Shown here piece after piece: positions 32,360 to 42,718 of a stretch of 64,000 bases of DNA. The notes below the pieces were generated by a model that made no database searches, was not told the DNA's origin, and saw nothing but the letters and a program-made list of their open reading frames with translations. The stretch spans positions 167,501-231,500 of the forward strand of contig CALYLW010000038.1 of assembly GCA_944989445.1 (NCBI GenBank), given 5' to 3'. The position numbers were made by a program, and so were the translations under genes. The stretch is from Ampullaceana balthica. Taxonomy: Eukaryota; Mollusca; Gastropoda; Lymnaeidae. Positions within the stretch are counted from its first letter, which is position 1, and every line of letters begins with the position of its first letter.

Positions 32360-33439
32360 AGTACATCTCTTCAGACAGTGTACTATTATGTCTACAGTAC
32401 ATCTCTTCAGACAGTGTACTATTATGTCTACAGTACATCTCTTCAGACAGTGTACTATTATGTCTACAGTACATCTCTTCAGACAGTGTACTATTATGTC
32501 TACAGTACATCTCTTCAGACAGTGTACTATTATGTCTACAGTACATCTCTTCAGACAGTGTACTATTATGTCTACAGTACATCTCTTCAGACAGTGTACT
32601 ATTATGTCTACAGTACATCTCTTCAGACAGTGTACTATTATGTCTACAGTACATCTCTTCAGACAGTGTACTATTATGTCTACAGTACATCTCTTCAGAC
32701 AGTGTACTATTATGTCTACAGTACATCTCTTCAGACAGTGTACTATTATGTCTACAGTACATCTCTTCAGACAGTGTACTATTATGTCTACAGTACATCT
32801 CTTCAGACAGTGTACTATTATGTTTACAGTACATCTCTTCAGACAGTGTACTATTATGTCTACAGTACATCTCTTCAGACAGTGTACTATTATGTCTACA
32901 GTACACCTCTTCAGACAGTGTACTATTATGTATACAGTACATCTCTTCAGACAGTGTACTAGTATGTCTACAGTACATCTCTTCAGACTGTGTACTATTA
33001 TGTCTACAGTACATCTCTTCAGACAGTGTACTATTATGTCTACAGTACATCTCTTCAGACAGTGTACTATTATGTCTACAGTACATCTCTTCAGACAGTG
33101 TACTATTATGTCTACAGTACATCTCTTCAGACAGTGTACTATTATGTCTACAGTACATCTCTTCAGACAGTGTACTATTATGTTTACAGTACATCTCTTC
33201 AGACAGTGTACTATTATGTCTACAGTACATCTCTTCAGACAGTGTACTATTATGTTTACAGTACACCTCTTCAGACAGTGTACTATTATGTCTACAGTAC
33301 ATCTCTTCAGACAGTGTACTATTATGTTTACAGTACATCTCTTCAGACAGTGTACTATTATGTCTACAGTACATCTCTTCAGACAGTGTACTATTATGTC
33401 TACAGTACATCTCTTCAGACAGTGTACTATTATGTCTAC
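32360..33439. repeat. 36-bp minisatellite, exactly 30 copies
   Basis: The monomer is AGTACATCTCTTCAGACAGT plus GTACTATTATGTCTAC. The span of 1080 bp equals 30 copies with no length change and only scattered substitutions (for example TGTTTAC, ACACCTC). TGTACT and AGTACA within neighbouring units are inverse and could pair across an 11-bp loop. The monomer length is a multiple of three and lacks stops, so two plus frames (214 and 372 codons) and two minus frames (370 and 388 codons) are open. There is no start, splice or domain evidence for a protein. The array sits in the intron. Confidence 0.97.
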
Positions 33440-35637
33440 ATTCAAATAAGTCAAGATCCGGGAGATGGCGCCAAAGTTCAGGGTTCGCCTCGGGCGCAGC
33501 TTTCGCTTTTCTTAGACCACTCATTTACTCATTCCCCTAATACAACATCACCGCATCCATCAAGGCGCCATACTACAGAAAGACTTCACTCACGCGACAA
33601 TCTAAGAGTTGTGAAATCGGGGTTTTCTCTTCGTGTTTGTGTGTCGAGATAATTACCCGCTACTAAACGCACACACGTTAAACCGCGCCAACGAGAGTCA
33701 TTATTTCCTGCAGGGTGAAAATCAAGGCGCTAAGCCGCTAAGACAATAAGAAAGTGATGGCGTTTAGCCTTCTTTCACTCTAAGGGACTGCCATGTGGCA
33801 AGCATCGATCTGTGTTAACGTTTATAAGTCTGTGATTAAAATTCGGTCTTAATGCGGATGGAATTATTATTAATTTTTGTCCGAGGGTTAATTTGATCAT
33901 GATTTTATTATCGCTTTATTAATCTGTCTGTATGTGTACATTTGTTATTTTAAAAAATATGTCGGATTGATAGGTTGTTACAGTCAAACAGTCCAGTACT
34001 GTGTATACATTGTCCCGTAATACCGTGAAATTTTTTATATCACATTGCTTTTCATTGTCGTATCATGTCGCTTACATCGTGGTGTTATATTATGTACATT
34101 GTAGTGACTTATCATGTACATGTATTATATATTGTCATATCATATTTCTAATATTATTTTTAGCGTACATAGTCCTGTATTGCGTGTATATGTGTATTTA
34201 AAATATTTGAAAACATTAAATTATTTGTATATAACTGTCAAAATAAAGGTCCACGGACGACCAAATCCACCCAGTGTATAATTAGATCAGACCCGAGATA
34301 TCTTGACTAGACTAGCGTAAAATGTATCCGTTTTAGGCAACAACGTTTTTAATAGTTCTACTACATTCAACCATGGGTCTAAGAAATGATCAAGACCTAA
34401 TACAATTGGCGACGGATCGTCGTAAATGGAAATCCATGACTTCTGCCCTATGTGCTGTCTTCGGCCCGAGAGGAAATAACTAACTATATTGAGAGAAAAT
34501 CAAATACATAAAATGAGCCCTCCAGATGATATCTGAAATCTCTCAATTTACGGACAGCGATGGAAAAGACTCTGAATTTTTGGGGATAAGAAGTGTGAAT
34601 GTCAGTTGAAGTTTCTGTATTACAATACCTCTCATCTCAACGGCTAGAATCTTCGTCATAAGCATCAATGGCGCTACAGCCCATGTAGGGCTCTGGCCTG
34701 CTCCACCACATCATCATCAGTGGAGATGTGCTTTTTTTCCCATTAATCAAGTAATACAAACTCGAATGAGTATTTAAACGCAATTTCCAACAAAGAATTT
34801 CAGATTTTTTTTATTCAACGGAAATCCTTCTAGAGTCACACCAAGAATGTCAATATAATGCGCACCGCGCAACAGTTTAACATTAGCTTTCACAAAAGCG
34901 GGAAAACCCCATTAACTATTATTATAGATTACATTAAAAGTAATTTCTGAAACTAAACAAAACAATATTACAATCTACAAATTGCTGCTAAAATTACGGG
35001 AGTCGAACGAAAGTAGATTTTTCAAAGATTCATTCTCCAACATTGTTCTAAATATTATTAGCTATTGTTTGACGTCCCGATAGATGTTATGGTTGGCGAG
35101 AAATTGACAAAGTACTGATATTTTTTCGTTAAATTTTTTTTTGTCCAGGTAATCCAGTAAACCTTTTCGGTAACTTTTTTGGCCCGTGCACATTCTTGGG
35201 ACCTTCCAAGCATATTTTCAAAAGACCCAAACCCTCTGTCTGGTATGGTTCGGGAGAAATTGCTGTTCAAAGCTCGAACAGACAGGCCGGACATTTCAAA
35301 TATATAAACGCAATTTGTCCCAAGGGAAATTGCGTTTGAAAATGCATCAATGCAACCTTCCTCAATTTTCTTGTTGCCAAGAAATGTTGAGCCAAAACGC
35401 GTTGGTGTGTCACAGTGCACACTTTGCTAAAAAAAAACAACGCACAAAAACAAACTGATATCGGACCGAGATCTCATGACCTTTTAGTGAATTTTAAGTA
35501 CAGAAATAATAATTTATAGCTCTTTCGCAATCATAATTTGTGATAACCCTGTGATAACTGCTCCTATAAAATTTGCAGATGACGTCAATAGAGTTGGAGT
35601 CTAATGGTACAATAAAGTAATAAAATAATACCAACCC
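33440..35637. other. Intronic spacer, no gene confirmed
   Basis: The minus frame at 35058-35420 (120 codons) has mixed composition but no recognised family. A block TGGCGCTACAGCCCATGTAG near 34670-34740 looks like a fragment of a dispersed repeat, without clear ends. The remainder is AT-rich. Confidence 0.45.
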
Positions 35638-36012
35638 GTAAAAACAAAGTTTTTGTTCATAAATCCCTTATATATGAGACATAACGAAAAGTATTTATTA
35701 CTCGTGGCGTAGCATACGCGCAGACTTGCTCATCATAGATAGTGCAAAGAACGGGGGGAAGTAATTAAATTCATGAATTTTTAGTTATCTCTAAGTAGCA
35801 TGTGTGCCGTCTGCTATAGTTGACGTTCACGGTTCACTGTATTTCACTCCAGCCAGCGATGACCACATTCCCGTGTTTTACAGCAAGGAAAGTTCAGTCA
35901 CGTTCAGTCTGTAAATGTTTGTCACGCGATGCGTATTATATTGAACATAATCGATACTTTTAGTTCTGTCTCATATATAAAGGATTTATAATAAAAAAAA
36001 ACTTTAATTTTA
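35638..36012. mobile_element. Dispersed repeat R2 with end module at both ends
   Basis: The left end reads CCCGTAAAAACAAAGTTTTT then GTTCATAAATCCCTTATATA and TGAGACATAACGAAAAGTAT. The right end, read inversely, has the same order (near 35945-36012: TTTAGTTCTGTCTCATATAT and AAAGGATTTATAATA). The inverted ends are about 65 bp. The centre contains GTCTGCTATAGTTGAC (as at 21770) and one GATGCGTATTATATTGAACA motif. No coding capacity. Confidence 0.6.
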
Positions 36013-36313
36013 TGGGGTTGTTTAATTGAATGGTTTAATTTGACATGACTGCTTTTTATTGTTAAGATCTAATGATTCAAGGATTTAAATAAGCATACAG
36101 CGGGTTTTCGTGGTATAAGAAATAAATATGTATGTTTAGTGCTCCACAATAATGCCGTGTACGTAATGATGTTATAATGCCTGACTTGGATCCAATGTGT
36201 ACAGTCTGATGTTTTAATTGTTGTGCAACACAGGATGGCCTACATAATTATGTTTGCGTTAAGAATACATACACTAGAGACATGATCGGCCTGGAGCTCA
36301 GGTTCATGTAGTT

Positions 36314-36618
36314 CAGAGCTTCTAAATTTTTTTCAGTATGGCGGACCGGCATACATTTTTTCCATTGCACCAGGGACCGGTGGACTATTTTCCCTGTACT
36401 TACTTACATGGTAGCGAAATGTATTTTATTTTCCTTTTATTTCTTTCATTTATTATCTTATTGTCAAAAAATGACAAATCTTTAGGGTTAGTATAATTGG
36501 TAACAAATGAAGGATTATAATTATATTTTTCTATTCTTTCTTGATAACTTCCACGGACATGCGGCGGATGGCCCGCGGACCGGCACCGGTCCGCGGACCA
36601 CCACTTTGAGAAGCACTG
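36314..36618. mobile_element. hAT-type non-autonomous element with perfect 8-bp target duplication
   Basis: The ends are CAGAGCTTCT and CTTTGAGAAGCACTG. Flanks are ATGTAGTT at 36306-36313 and the identical ATGTAGTT at 36619-36626. The interior has ATGGCGGACCGGCATA on the left and GGACCGGCACCGGTCCGCGG on the right, a layout typical of hAT elements related to the Charlie group. Size is 305 bp. It is non-coding. Confidence 0.85.
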
Positions 36619-36626
36619 ATGTAGTT

Positions 36627-37464
36627 TATGCGAAGTCAAGTATGGAGAGCCGACAGACTAAGTTTAACACCAGCAACAAAGAAACAGATTGGATGGGGAT
36701 AACGGTGAAGCCTTCTGGCAAGCATTTGTGCTCTTGATTAATGAGGATGAAGGACTTAAATCTAGAATGTACAACCTTATATGGTCATGGTCATGTAGTT
36801 TTAATGAATAAAATTTGTATTTAAAATAATATGACAGACCTGAAAAAAAGAGTTTGTTATCTGTATATTTGTTGTGAGGGAAATAAGTTTGAAAGCTCCC
36901 AAAGAGTTATTTTAAAAGTTGCAAGGTGTCAAAAAGACACTTTTGCATATTAAGTGGTGTCGGCCATTTTGGAATTTTCAAAAATTCATAACTTAAAAAT
37001 TATTTGAGATAGAATAATCATGTTTGTGGTTCTGGTCTAATGAAGATAAGCACAATAAATGGGAATATTGAAATTGAATGTAGTTTTAATTTTAAATTTT
37101 CATTTAGAAAACCTACATGTAGTCTACACTATTTCTTCAGTTTATATGTACTTTGAATTTCTTTTAGACTTCTTAAAGCCCCGGCTTATTCTTGACAAAC
37201 TGCTCATTTAGTTGGGTAGTGCCATACACAATACACATGAGTCACGTGACTTACCTGGCACCTTTGCTTCCCAGTCATGTCCAGCACTGGATTTGTAGTA
37301 AAAAAAAAGATGAGCAACTCTTTCGAGGGCCAGTCATCTACACTTTAAAAGTCTTATCTCTTCATAATTAACTAGCCCGCTATATAACAATGAAATCTTT
37401 CTTAATCCTCTAAATTAATCTCTTTAATCTTTTACGTTAATCATTATTCAAACTATCCAGTCCA
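36627..37464. other. Intronic spacer, no gene seen
   Basis: AT-rich sequence with no recognisable feature. Confidence 0.5.
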
Positions 37465-37674
37465 ACGGTGGCCAAACCGCGGCTCTCGAGCCGCATGCGG
37501 CTCTTCTGAGCTGACATTGCGGCTCGCATACAATTTATGATGGTGATGCTACAAGTATTCCTGGAATGTTTCCAAGCCACGTTTAATGACCCATAGTGCT
37601 TCAATGCGGCTCTCAACAATTTTTTAAAATATATTTTAAAATGGCTTTCAGTTAATGCAGGTCTGGCCACCCAT
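37465..37674. mobile_element. hAT-type MITE (GGTGGCCA ends)
   Basis: The left end is CAACGGTGGCCAAACCGCGG and the right end CAGGTCTGGCCACCCATG, which are imperfect inverses. The interior has CTCGAGCCGCATGCGGCTCT and AATGCGGCTCTCAAC. This structure is typical of a widespread hAT group. Target duplications are too eroded to recognise. Confidence 0.6.
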
Positions 37675-38899
37675 GATTTAGAGTTTTAGACTATTACGAT
37701 AATTTAATTAAGTCGGGGATCTTTATTATTATAGTGTATACTTTCATGATCGTTTATCCCATTTCAACGGTTTCTCGTACAAGTCCAGCTGACCCATCAA
37801 GTCCAGACTTTAATAACAATCCTCCTTGCTGCCAAAGTGACCATGCCATAACCAAATACGATTCCACAATTTTTGTTCAGTGTAAAGTTCTAAGGTCGAG
37901 ATTCCGAAATGAGGTGATTAGCCAGCCGCACGAGCCTTGGCTCGATACTCTGAATGACTCGATCTCCGGAATCGATTCTCGGCCTTCCCAGCGCTTTAAT
38001 CCTTACACGGTTTTAGGCTTTGATCAAGAAGAGGCTGCAAGGCTTCGGGCGCGAGACCCAATGAGGCGGCAGTGTGATTAGACGTTGATTTCTGTGGAAG
38101 GCTTCATTAAGAAGGTGTGGAGGTCTGGATCAAAGTTAATGTTTGCTGGTGGGGTGGGGAGGAGCCGGGGGCTCTGGGGGAGGAAGAAAGACAAAGGGAG
38201 AGAAGATTTTTTATTTTTATTTATTTTATTTTTTTCTTGAAAGATCAATTATTGACGTGGCGTTGTTCACAGAAGGGTAAGGATCAGGAAAAAGATGATG
38301 ACAAATGATAAAAAAAGTGGCCGAGAAGGTTATAAATAGATTAACCTAGGAATGAGGTAATGCAAAGGCGGCCGGCCTTAACATGTAAAAGAGAGTTTGA
38401 AGGAATACACTATTCTAATGATAGGAAATGTGTTTTATCTTTGGGGCTATTATTTGAAAAAAAAAGGATTGGTTGATGAAGAACAAGCAGTGTCTCGGCC
38501 GCAGACATATTATTACTATTGTATTATTATTTTTATTATTATTATTACTAATTTGCTTTGATCTTTAGTGTTAAGTTTCGGGATATCTAGCTAAGTCGGT
38601 GATAGCTGTCGTTACAATGTGTATTAGTGAGTGTACGACACATTGTCTTATGCCTTATGTCTGTAATGACTTCATTGGTCGAGGGTATCGCTACCTTGTA
38701 GGTGTGTGTGTGTGTGTATATAAACATGTAATGTTAAGTTGTTTCTCGTACATTGCGATACATCTGTATACATGATGTGTTTAACGGATCTCAATAATGT
38801 TGGGCATAACGATTACATTTTCAAATAGTAGATAAATATTATTTTTCGGTTTATGAAAACAAAAGATGTCTATTTTTATCACTGAACAATACTTGAATT
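37675..38899. other. Intronic spacer with one unassigned open frame
   Basis: The plus frame at 37734-38081 (115 codons) is non-repetitive and has a reasonably balanced composition (for example PHEPWLDTLNDSISGIDSR). However, no family, splice junction or initiation context supports it. A GT microsatellite lies near 38702-38720, and a (TTA)n stretch near 38508-38550. Confidence 0.4.
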
Positions 38900-39288
38900 A
38901 AAAAACCCCGTAAAAACCCAAGTTTTTTAAATTATAATTCCGTTATGTACGTGACATAATTAAAAGAATGTTCATTATAATAAGCAGCGCAGGACCATCC
39001 AAAAATACAAAATTGCAGCTGGGTCGTAAAACATGTTAAATATAATGCGCACCGATCAGGAATAATGTTTATAAAAAGTGTTGTTAATAAAAATACGCAC
39101 CTTATTGCGCGACAGAAAGGTTGTTCAATATAATACGCGCCGCGACACTCTTTCTAAAAAAATAACATGATACATAGAGATAAATAAAATAATCTAAAAA
39201 TTCAATAATTTAATTACAGTACATGCGATCGATATGAAATTTTGATACATCATTTTTATCATCGGTATGAAACTGCATGCAAAAATTT
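38900..39288 (-). mobile_element. Dispersed repeat R1, truncated copy
   Basis: On the minus strand it runs from the AATTTTGATACATC block at 39245 through CGCATGTACTGTAATTAAAT and the four GTGCGTATTATATT-like motifs to the CAAAAACTTGG-type end at about 38905. The 5' third, including the AAATCCTTTATATTAACTCG start, is missing beyond 39288. Confidence 0.65.
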
Positions 39289-39526
39289 TTATGCTAATGG
39301 CCAGAATAAGTTTTAGAAACAGAAGTGCAAAATTAATTTTTTTAAATGTATAATTTACAGTATCCCAAAATAAACTAATATATATATATATATAATTTAT
39401 ATATATATACGATCAACCAAGCCCGTCCAAGGACGTTTCGCCACCGTTCGGTGGCATGTTGTAACTCCCCTTCAACAGCCATCTCGGCCGGCATACATGT
39501 GCATCACGTCAAAAATACTATTTCTT
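39289..39526. other. Spacer with AT microsatellite and a perfect short hairpin
   Basis: A (TA)n-like stretch lies at 39375-39410. GCCACCGTTCGGTGGC near 39440 is a 16-nt perfect inverted repeat. Confidence 0.6.
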
Positions 39527-39745
39527 ATAGTTAAAATAAATAACTCGTAAAAACAGAGCTTTTGACTATAAATCCATACGCGCATAACTCAAAATAAAGT
39601 CTTGGATGACATACTGCACCAAAAATAACTCGTTTTGAACGTCCGCGTAAACTTGATATGATTGGCTGTAGGAGTCATGTGTGTTGAGAGACCAATCGCT
39701 ATAGATGACTAGACAGAACTTAGCCTTTTATTATATAGGATATAT
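39527..39745 (-). mobile_element. Fragment of dispersed repeat R3 with the R1/R2 end module
   Basis: AACTCGTAAAAACAGAGCTT then TTGACTATAAATCC is the shared end module of R1 and R2. It is followed by CTGCACCAAAAATAACTCGT, TTGAACGTCCGCG, the inverse of a block at 19557-19590. It ends TTATTATATAGGATAT. Confidence 0.5.
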
Positions 39746-39879
39746 TTAATGCAAGATTTAAGTTAACCTAAAAAACATTCCGAAACTCCCGATACTTCAG
39801 TAATCGAATACGTGGTGTTAACTCTCGGTCACTTTCTCTTCCAATGTTTCAGTAGTATAACATGGTCCTAATATTGGAG

Positions 39880-40343
39880 TACCACCTTTTGTATCATGCC
39901 GTTCCTATCTGTCCACTCACCCACTCGCCAGCTACGCTCCTCCGCTGAAGCACGTATTCTCTCTGTTCCTAATACACGCACTAAAGCATTTGGCGAAAGG
40001 TCTTTATCTTTTTGTGCCCTCAAAACAATTAAATTGTATACCATTACACATTCGCAGTATCCCTGATACTCTAAATTAAGCTTTCAAGACTGCACTAAAA
40101 CACAATCTCTTTAAACTTCAATTTCAAAATTAATTAAACAACAATCCAACATTTCTTTAAATGATAAAAGTAGCCAAATTGCACCATCATGCCCTTATAT
40201 GTTGTGGTTTGGATATGAATGTTCCACATTTGGATGCATTTATAAGTATATGTGTGTTACTATTTTTACTTGAAGCGCTGTGAGCCCAGCTGCTTGCTAG
40301 GGTACTGCACTATAAAATGTATCGCATTATTATTATTATTTTT

Positions 40344-40390
<47 letters not shown>

Positions 40391-40392
40391 CC
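39880..40392 (+). mobile_element. LINE 3' end abutting the splice acceptor
   Basis: Translation of 39930-40135 with small disruptions gives SSARILSVPNTRTKAFGERS and AFKTALKHNLF, matching the C-terminal region of a CR1/RTE-like non-LTR retrotransposon ORF2. The 3' tail contains AAGCGCTGTGAGCCCAGCTG, TACTGCACTATAAAATG and a long (ATT)n run to about 40390. The acceptor CCAACAG of the exon at 40398 follows directly. A stop codon and frame changes make it non-functional. Confidence 0.65.
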
Positions 40393-40397
40393 AACAG

Positions 40398-40647
40398 GTA
40401 AATGCAAGAAGAAGAAGGTCAAAGAGGAGAAGAAGAGCCTCATCATCGGCCCCATGCTCAGAAAGCGGAGCCGAGACGAGCCCCCATTCGTCGTGCCCCA
40501 GATATTCGTGGACTACGGCAGCAGGCGGACGTCATACGCCTCGGCGTCCGATCACATGATGCTGGGGGCACTCGCCCTTGACCTTCGGAGGTCGTCCGGC
40601 AGCAGCGCTGGGAGCAGGAGGACGTCGCTGGCGTCGGATTCGGACAG
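40398..40647 (+). CDS. Internal coding exon: basic cytoplasmic tail with duplicated RRTS motif
   Basis: The acceptor is CCAACAG|GT and the donor is GACAG|GTAACG. The 250-nt exon begins with two bases that complete the glycine codon left open by the exon at 30823-30975 and ends with two bases of an Arg or Ser codon, so at least one more exon follows. It encodes 82 full codons. There is a lysine-rich start (KCKKKKVKEEKK, residues 1-12), then IIGPMLRKRSRDEPPF and VVPQIFVDYG. Two near-identical motifs follow, GSRRTSYASASD (about 40-51) and GSRRTSLASDSD (about 71-82), separated by a leucine- and serine-rich linker. RRxS is the consensus of PKA-like basophilic kinases, so regulation by phosphorylation is plausible. 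Third-codon GC is high compared with the surroundings. No known domain is recognised. Continuation into a C2-domain protein is one possibility, but nothing in the window shows it. Confidence 0.72.
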
Positions 40648-40674
40648 GTAACGTGACGTCACAACAGTTGATGC

Positions 40675-40902
40675 ACTTCAGTGTCATGGATAGGTGGTTA
40701 AGTGAAGGATTGGGGTTTGGGATATTTGAAGACCACGCAACAAATTTGGTACTTCAGTGTCATGGATAGGTGGTTAAGTGAAGGATTGGGGTTTGGGATA
40801 TTTGAAGACAACGTAACAAATTTGGTACTTCAGTGTCCCGGATAGGTGGTTAAGTGAAGAACTGGGGCTTGGGATATTTAAAGACAACGTAACAAATTTG
40901 GT
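40675..40902. repeat. 76-bp tandem repeat, three copies
   Basis: ACTTCAGTGTCATGGATAGG then TGGTTAAGTGAAGGATTGGG and GTTTGGGATATTTGAAGACA starts at 40675, 40751 and 40827, exactly 76 bp apart. It is 27 bp downstream of the exon donor and in the following intron. The third copy is more diverged. Confidence 0.95.
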
Positions 40903-41049
40903 ACTTAAGACAACTATCAGAATATATGAGTTATGCAATTTTAATTTAAAACCCCCAGTCTTTATGAGAAAACTTCGCCAATTAAAAATATGCTATTAAA
41001 ATATTTTTTTTCACCAAAAGAGAATCTACATCTGTAATCATAATAATGT
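40903..41049. other. AT-rich intronic spacer
   Basis: No feature recognised. Confidence 0.5.
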
Positions 41050-41325
41050 GGGCGCGGTGGTCGAGTGGCAGCGCACTGGACTGTCGTACCGATGGTCACG
41101 GGTTCAAATTCGTGTGAAGGCAAGGGTTTTTTTCCCGGGGCCTAGGGCGTCCCTGAGTCACCCCGCTCCGAATGGGTACCTAACACTACATGTAGTTAGG
41201 CGGCTGGGTAATGCGTGGAACCCACAAAGCCGTGGCCTGTGAGCGCTGCATCACTTGCCAACAGATCATCTGTGGACGCAACTATCTTCTGCATAGATAG
41301 TCTGTATAGATAAGATAAGATAATA
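41050..41325 (+). mobile_element. tRNA-derived SINE
   Basis: The head contains GGTCGAGTGGCAGCGC (box-A-like, 41059 onward) and GGGTTCAAATTCG (box-B-like, 41100-41112) at tRNA-like spacing, resembling a Ser/Leu-type tRNA. The body has GGCCTAGGGCGTCCCTGAGT and GGCTGGGTAATGCGTGGAAC. The 3' tail is GGACGCAACTATCTTCTGCA TAGAT and ends AGATAAGATAAGATAATA. The tail is almost the same as that of the LINE at 12886-12938. It is the same family as 18945-19240 on the minus strand. A frame across it is not a gene. Confidence 0.9.
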
Positions 41326-42414
41326 CGAAAAAAAATTCATTTGGCCACCGAATATTCAAAAGACCAAATCCATAAATTGTCTTTGAACTCAGGAAATCTA
41401 GAAATCGGCTGTTCCAGCGTAACAGATTACCAGCACCAAATTGCAAGGAAAAGGAATTTCAGGGAGGTCTGGATAGCTAGTCAGTTCTAAGCAATTAAGT
41501 CAAAAATAAATATCGTAATCAATCCTTCAACCACTTCAAATTGGAATATTTTTTTGGGACCTCCAACCATCTCAGATGGAAATACGTTGTAAATACTCCA
41601 ACCTTTTAGAAGTGAAAACTGTTTTAATCCATCTAAAATCTAAACATTTAAGTTGAAATTCTTTTTATAAAATTATCCGTGTCCGACATATGGAGGTTTA
41701 TTTAATTACATCATCAAACATTCTCAAATTGAAATAAATAAAACCACATGAAACGTCTAAAATTAAAATCTATTTCTGACGCACTAATTTTCCTAGTGCT
41801 TATTCACCCTATCAAACATACTTAAAATTTTGTAACTTCATCTTTTTTTTTCCCTCGTAAATGTCGAACATCTTCAAATATCCATTTTTGCATCCTTAAA
41901 ATGTCCAAGTTGATTCTCCTACTGGATCCGCGAAGAGAGCACCCCACCCCCACCCCTCTTTCCGTCTCAATTTTTAGCTTCGCAATCATCACTCTAGTAG
42001 CTTTTAAGACTCCCCACCGGGGTAAAGCCGCTCCCCCCGGGGATGTATCCAGGAGACTTTGAAACTAAGACCAGACAGTCAACGTCTAAAATCAATAGCC
42101 AGGACCTTTTAAACTCAAGACTTTGAAAATTACAGAAAGGTCCCCCCCCCCACCCTGTCTCTTTTTCTTTCTCGTTTAAAAAATAATGTTGTTTCGTTCA
42201 CCCTTATCCAGAATAACCGTGGTTGCGACGAGGGCTCTAAATAAGTTGACGATTTTGTCACGTTGGTTAGATTTGTGGAAAAATACGTAAGACGTCACTG
42301 GGCAAGTGGGTGGAGGCTCCGGCTTTTAGCCTGGCTGTCAGATCTGACAGCGACTGTGGGATCGGGCGATGTCGTCAGGGAATGTCGACCGTCTTGAACT
42401 CCAAACATAAAGTT
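41326..42414. other. Spacer, no gene seen
   Basis: Degenerate TCCAACCATCTCAGATGGAA-like phrases at 41530-41660 may be remnants of an old minisatellite. Poly-C runs lie near 41945 and 42148. Confidence 0.4.
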
Positions 42415-42718
42415 AGTTAATGTCGTATTGGTCAGATAGATGTTGGGGCAGTAGTTAATGTCGTATTGGTCAGATAGATGTTGGGGCAGTAGTTAATGTC
42501 GTATTGGTCAGATAGATGTTGGGGCAGTAGTTAATGTCGTATTGGTCAGATAGATGTTGGGGCAGTAGTTAATGTCGTATTGGTCAGATAGATGTTGCGG
42601 CAGTAGTTAATGTCGTATTGGTCAGATAGATGTTGGGGCAGTAGTTAATGTCGTATTGGTCAGATAGATGTTGGGGCAGTAGTTAATGTCGTATTGGTCA
42701 GATAGATGTTGGGGCAGT
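42415..42718. repeat. 38-bp minisatellite, eight copies
   Basis: The monomer is AGTTAATGTCGTATTGGTCA plus GATAGATGTTGGGGCAGT. The span of 304 bp is exactly eight units, nearly identical (one GTTGCGG variant). Confidence 0.97.

Noticed and set aside
32360..33439. CRISPR-like regular 36-bp repeat
   Set aside because: There are no spacers: units follow directly on each other. The context is eukaryotic.
32331..33524. Four overlapping open frames of 214-388 codons
   Set aside because: All derive from the 36-bp repeat on both strands. Openness on both strands at once shows it is composition, not coding.
34670..34740. TGGCGCTACAGCCCATGTAG block as a SINE or transposon end
   Set aside because: Looks like part of a dispersed repeat, but no boundaries, boxes or second copy were found in the window.
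35058..35420. 120-codon minus frame as a host gene
   Set aside because: No recognised motif; lies in an intron of the plus-strand gene and lacks a promoter or polyadenylation context.
37734..38081. 115-codon frame as a host gene
   Set aside because: Balanced composition, but no family, splice signals or conservation evidence could be seen.
30823..40647. Naming the gene a synaptotagmin
   Set aside because: Only topology and a polybasic tail agree. No C2 domain or family-specific residues are visible.
41050..41125. tRNA gene
   Set aside because: A and B boxes are present, but the sequence does not close into a full cloverleaf with matching acceptor stem, and it continues into a SINE body.
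41048..41242. 64-codon frame, and the 67-codon minus frame at 19047-19250, with similar proteins
   Set aside because: They match because both are copies of the same SINE.
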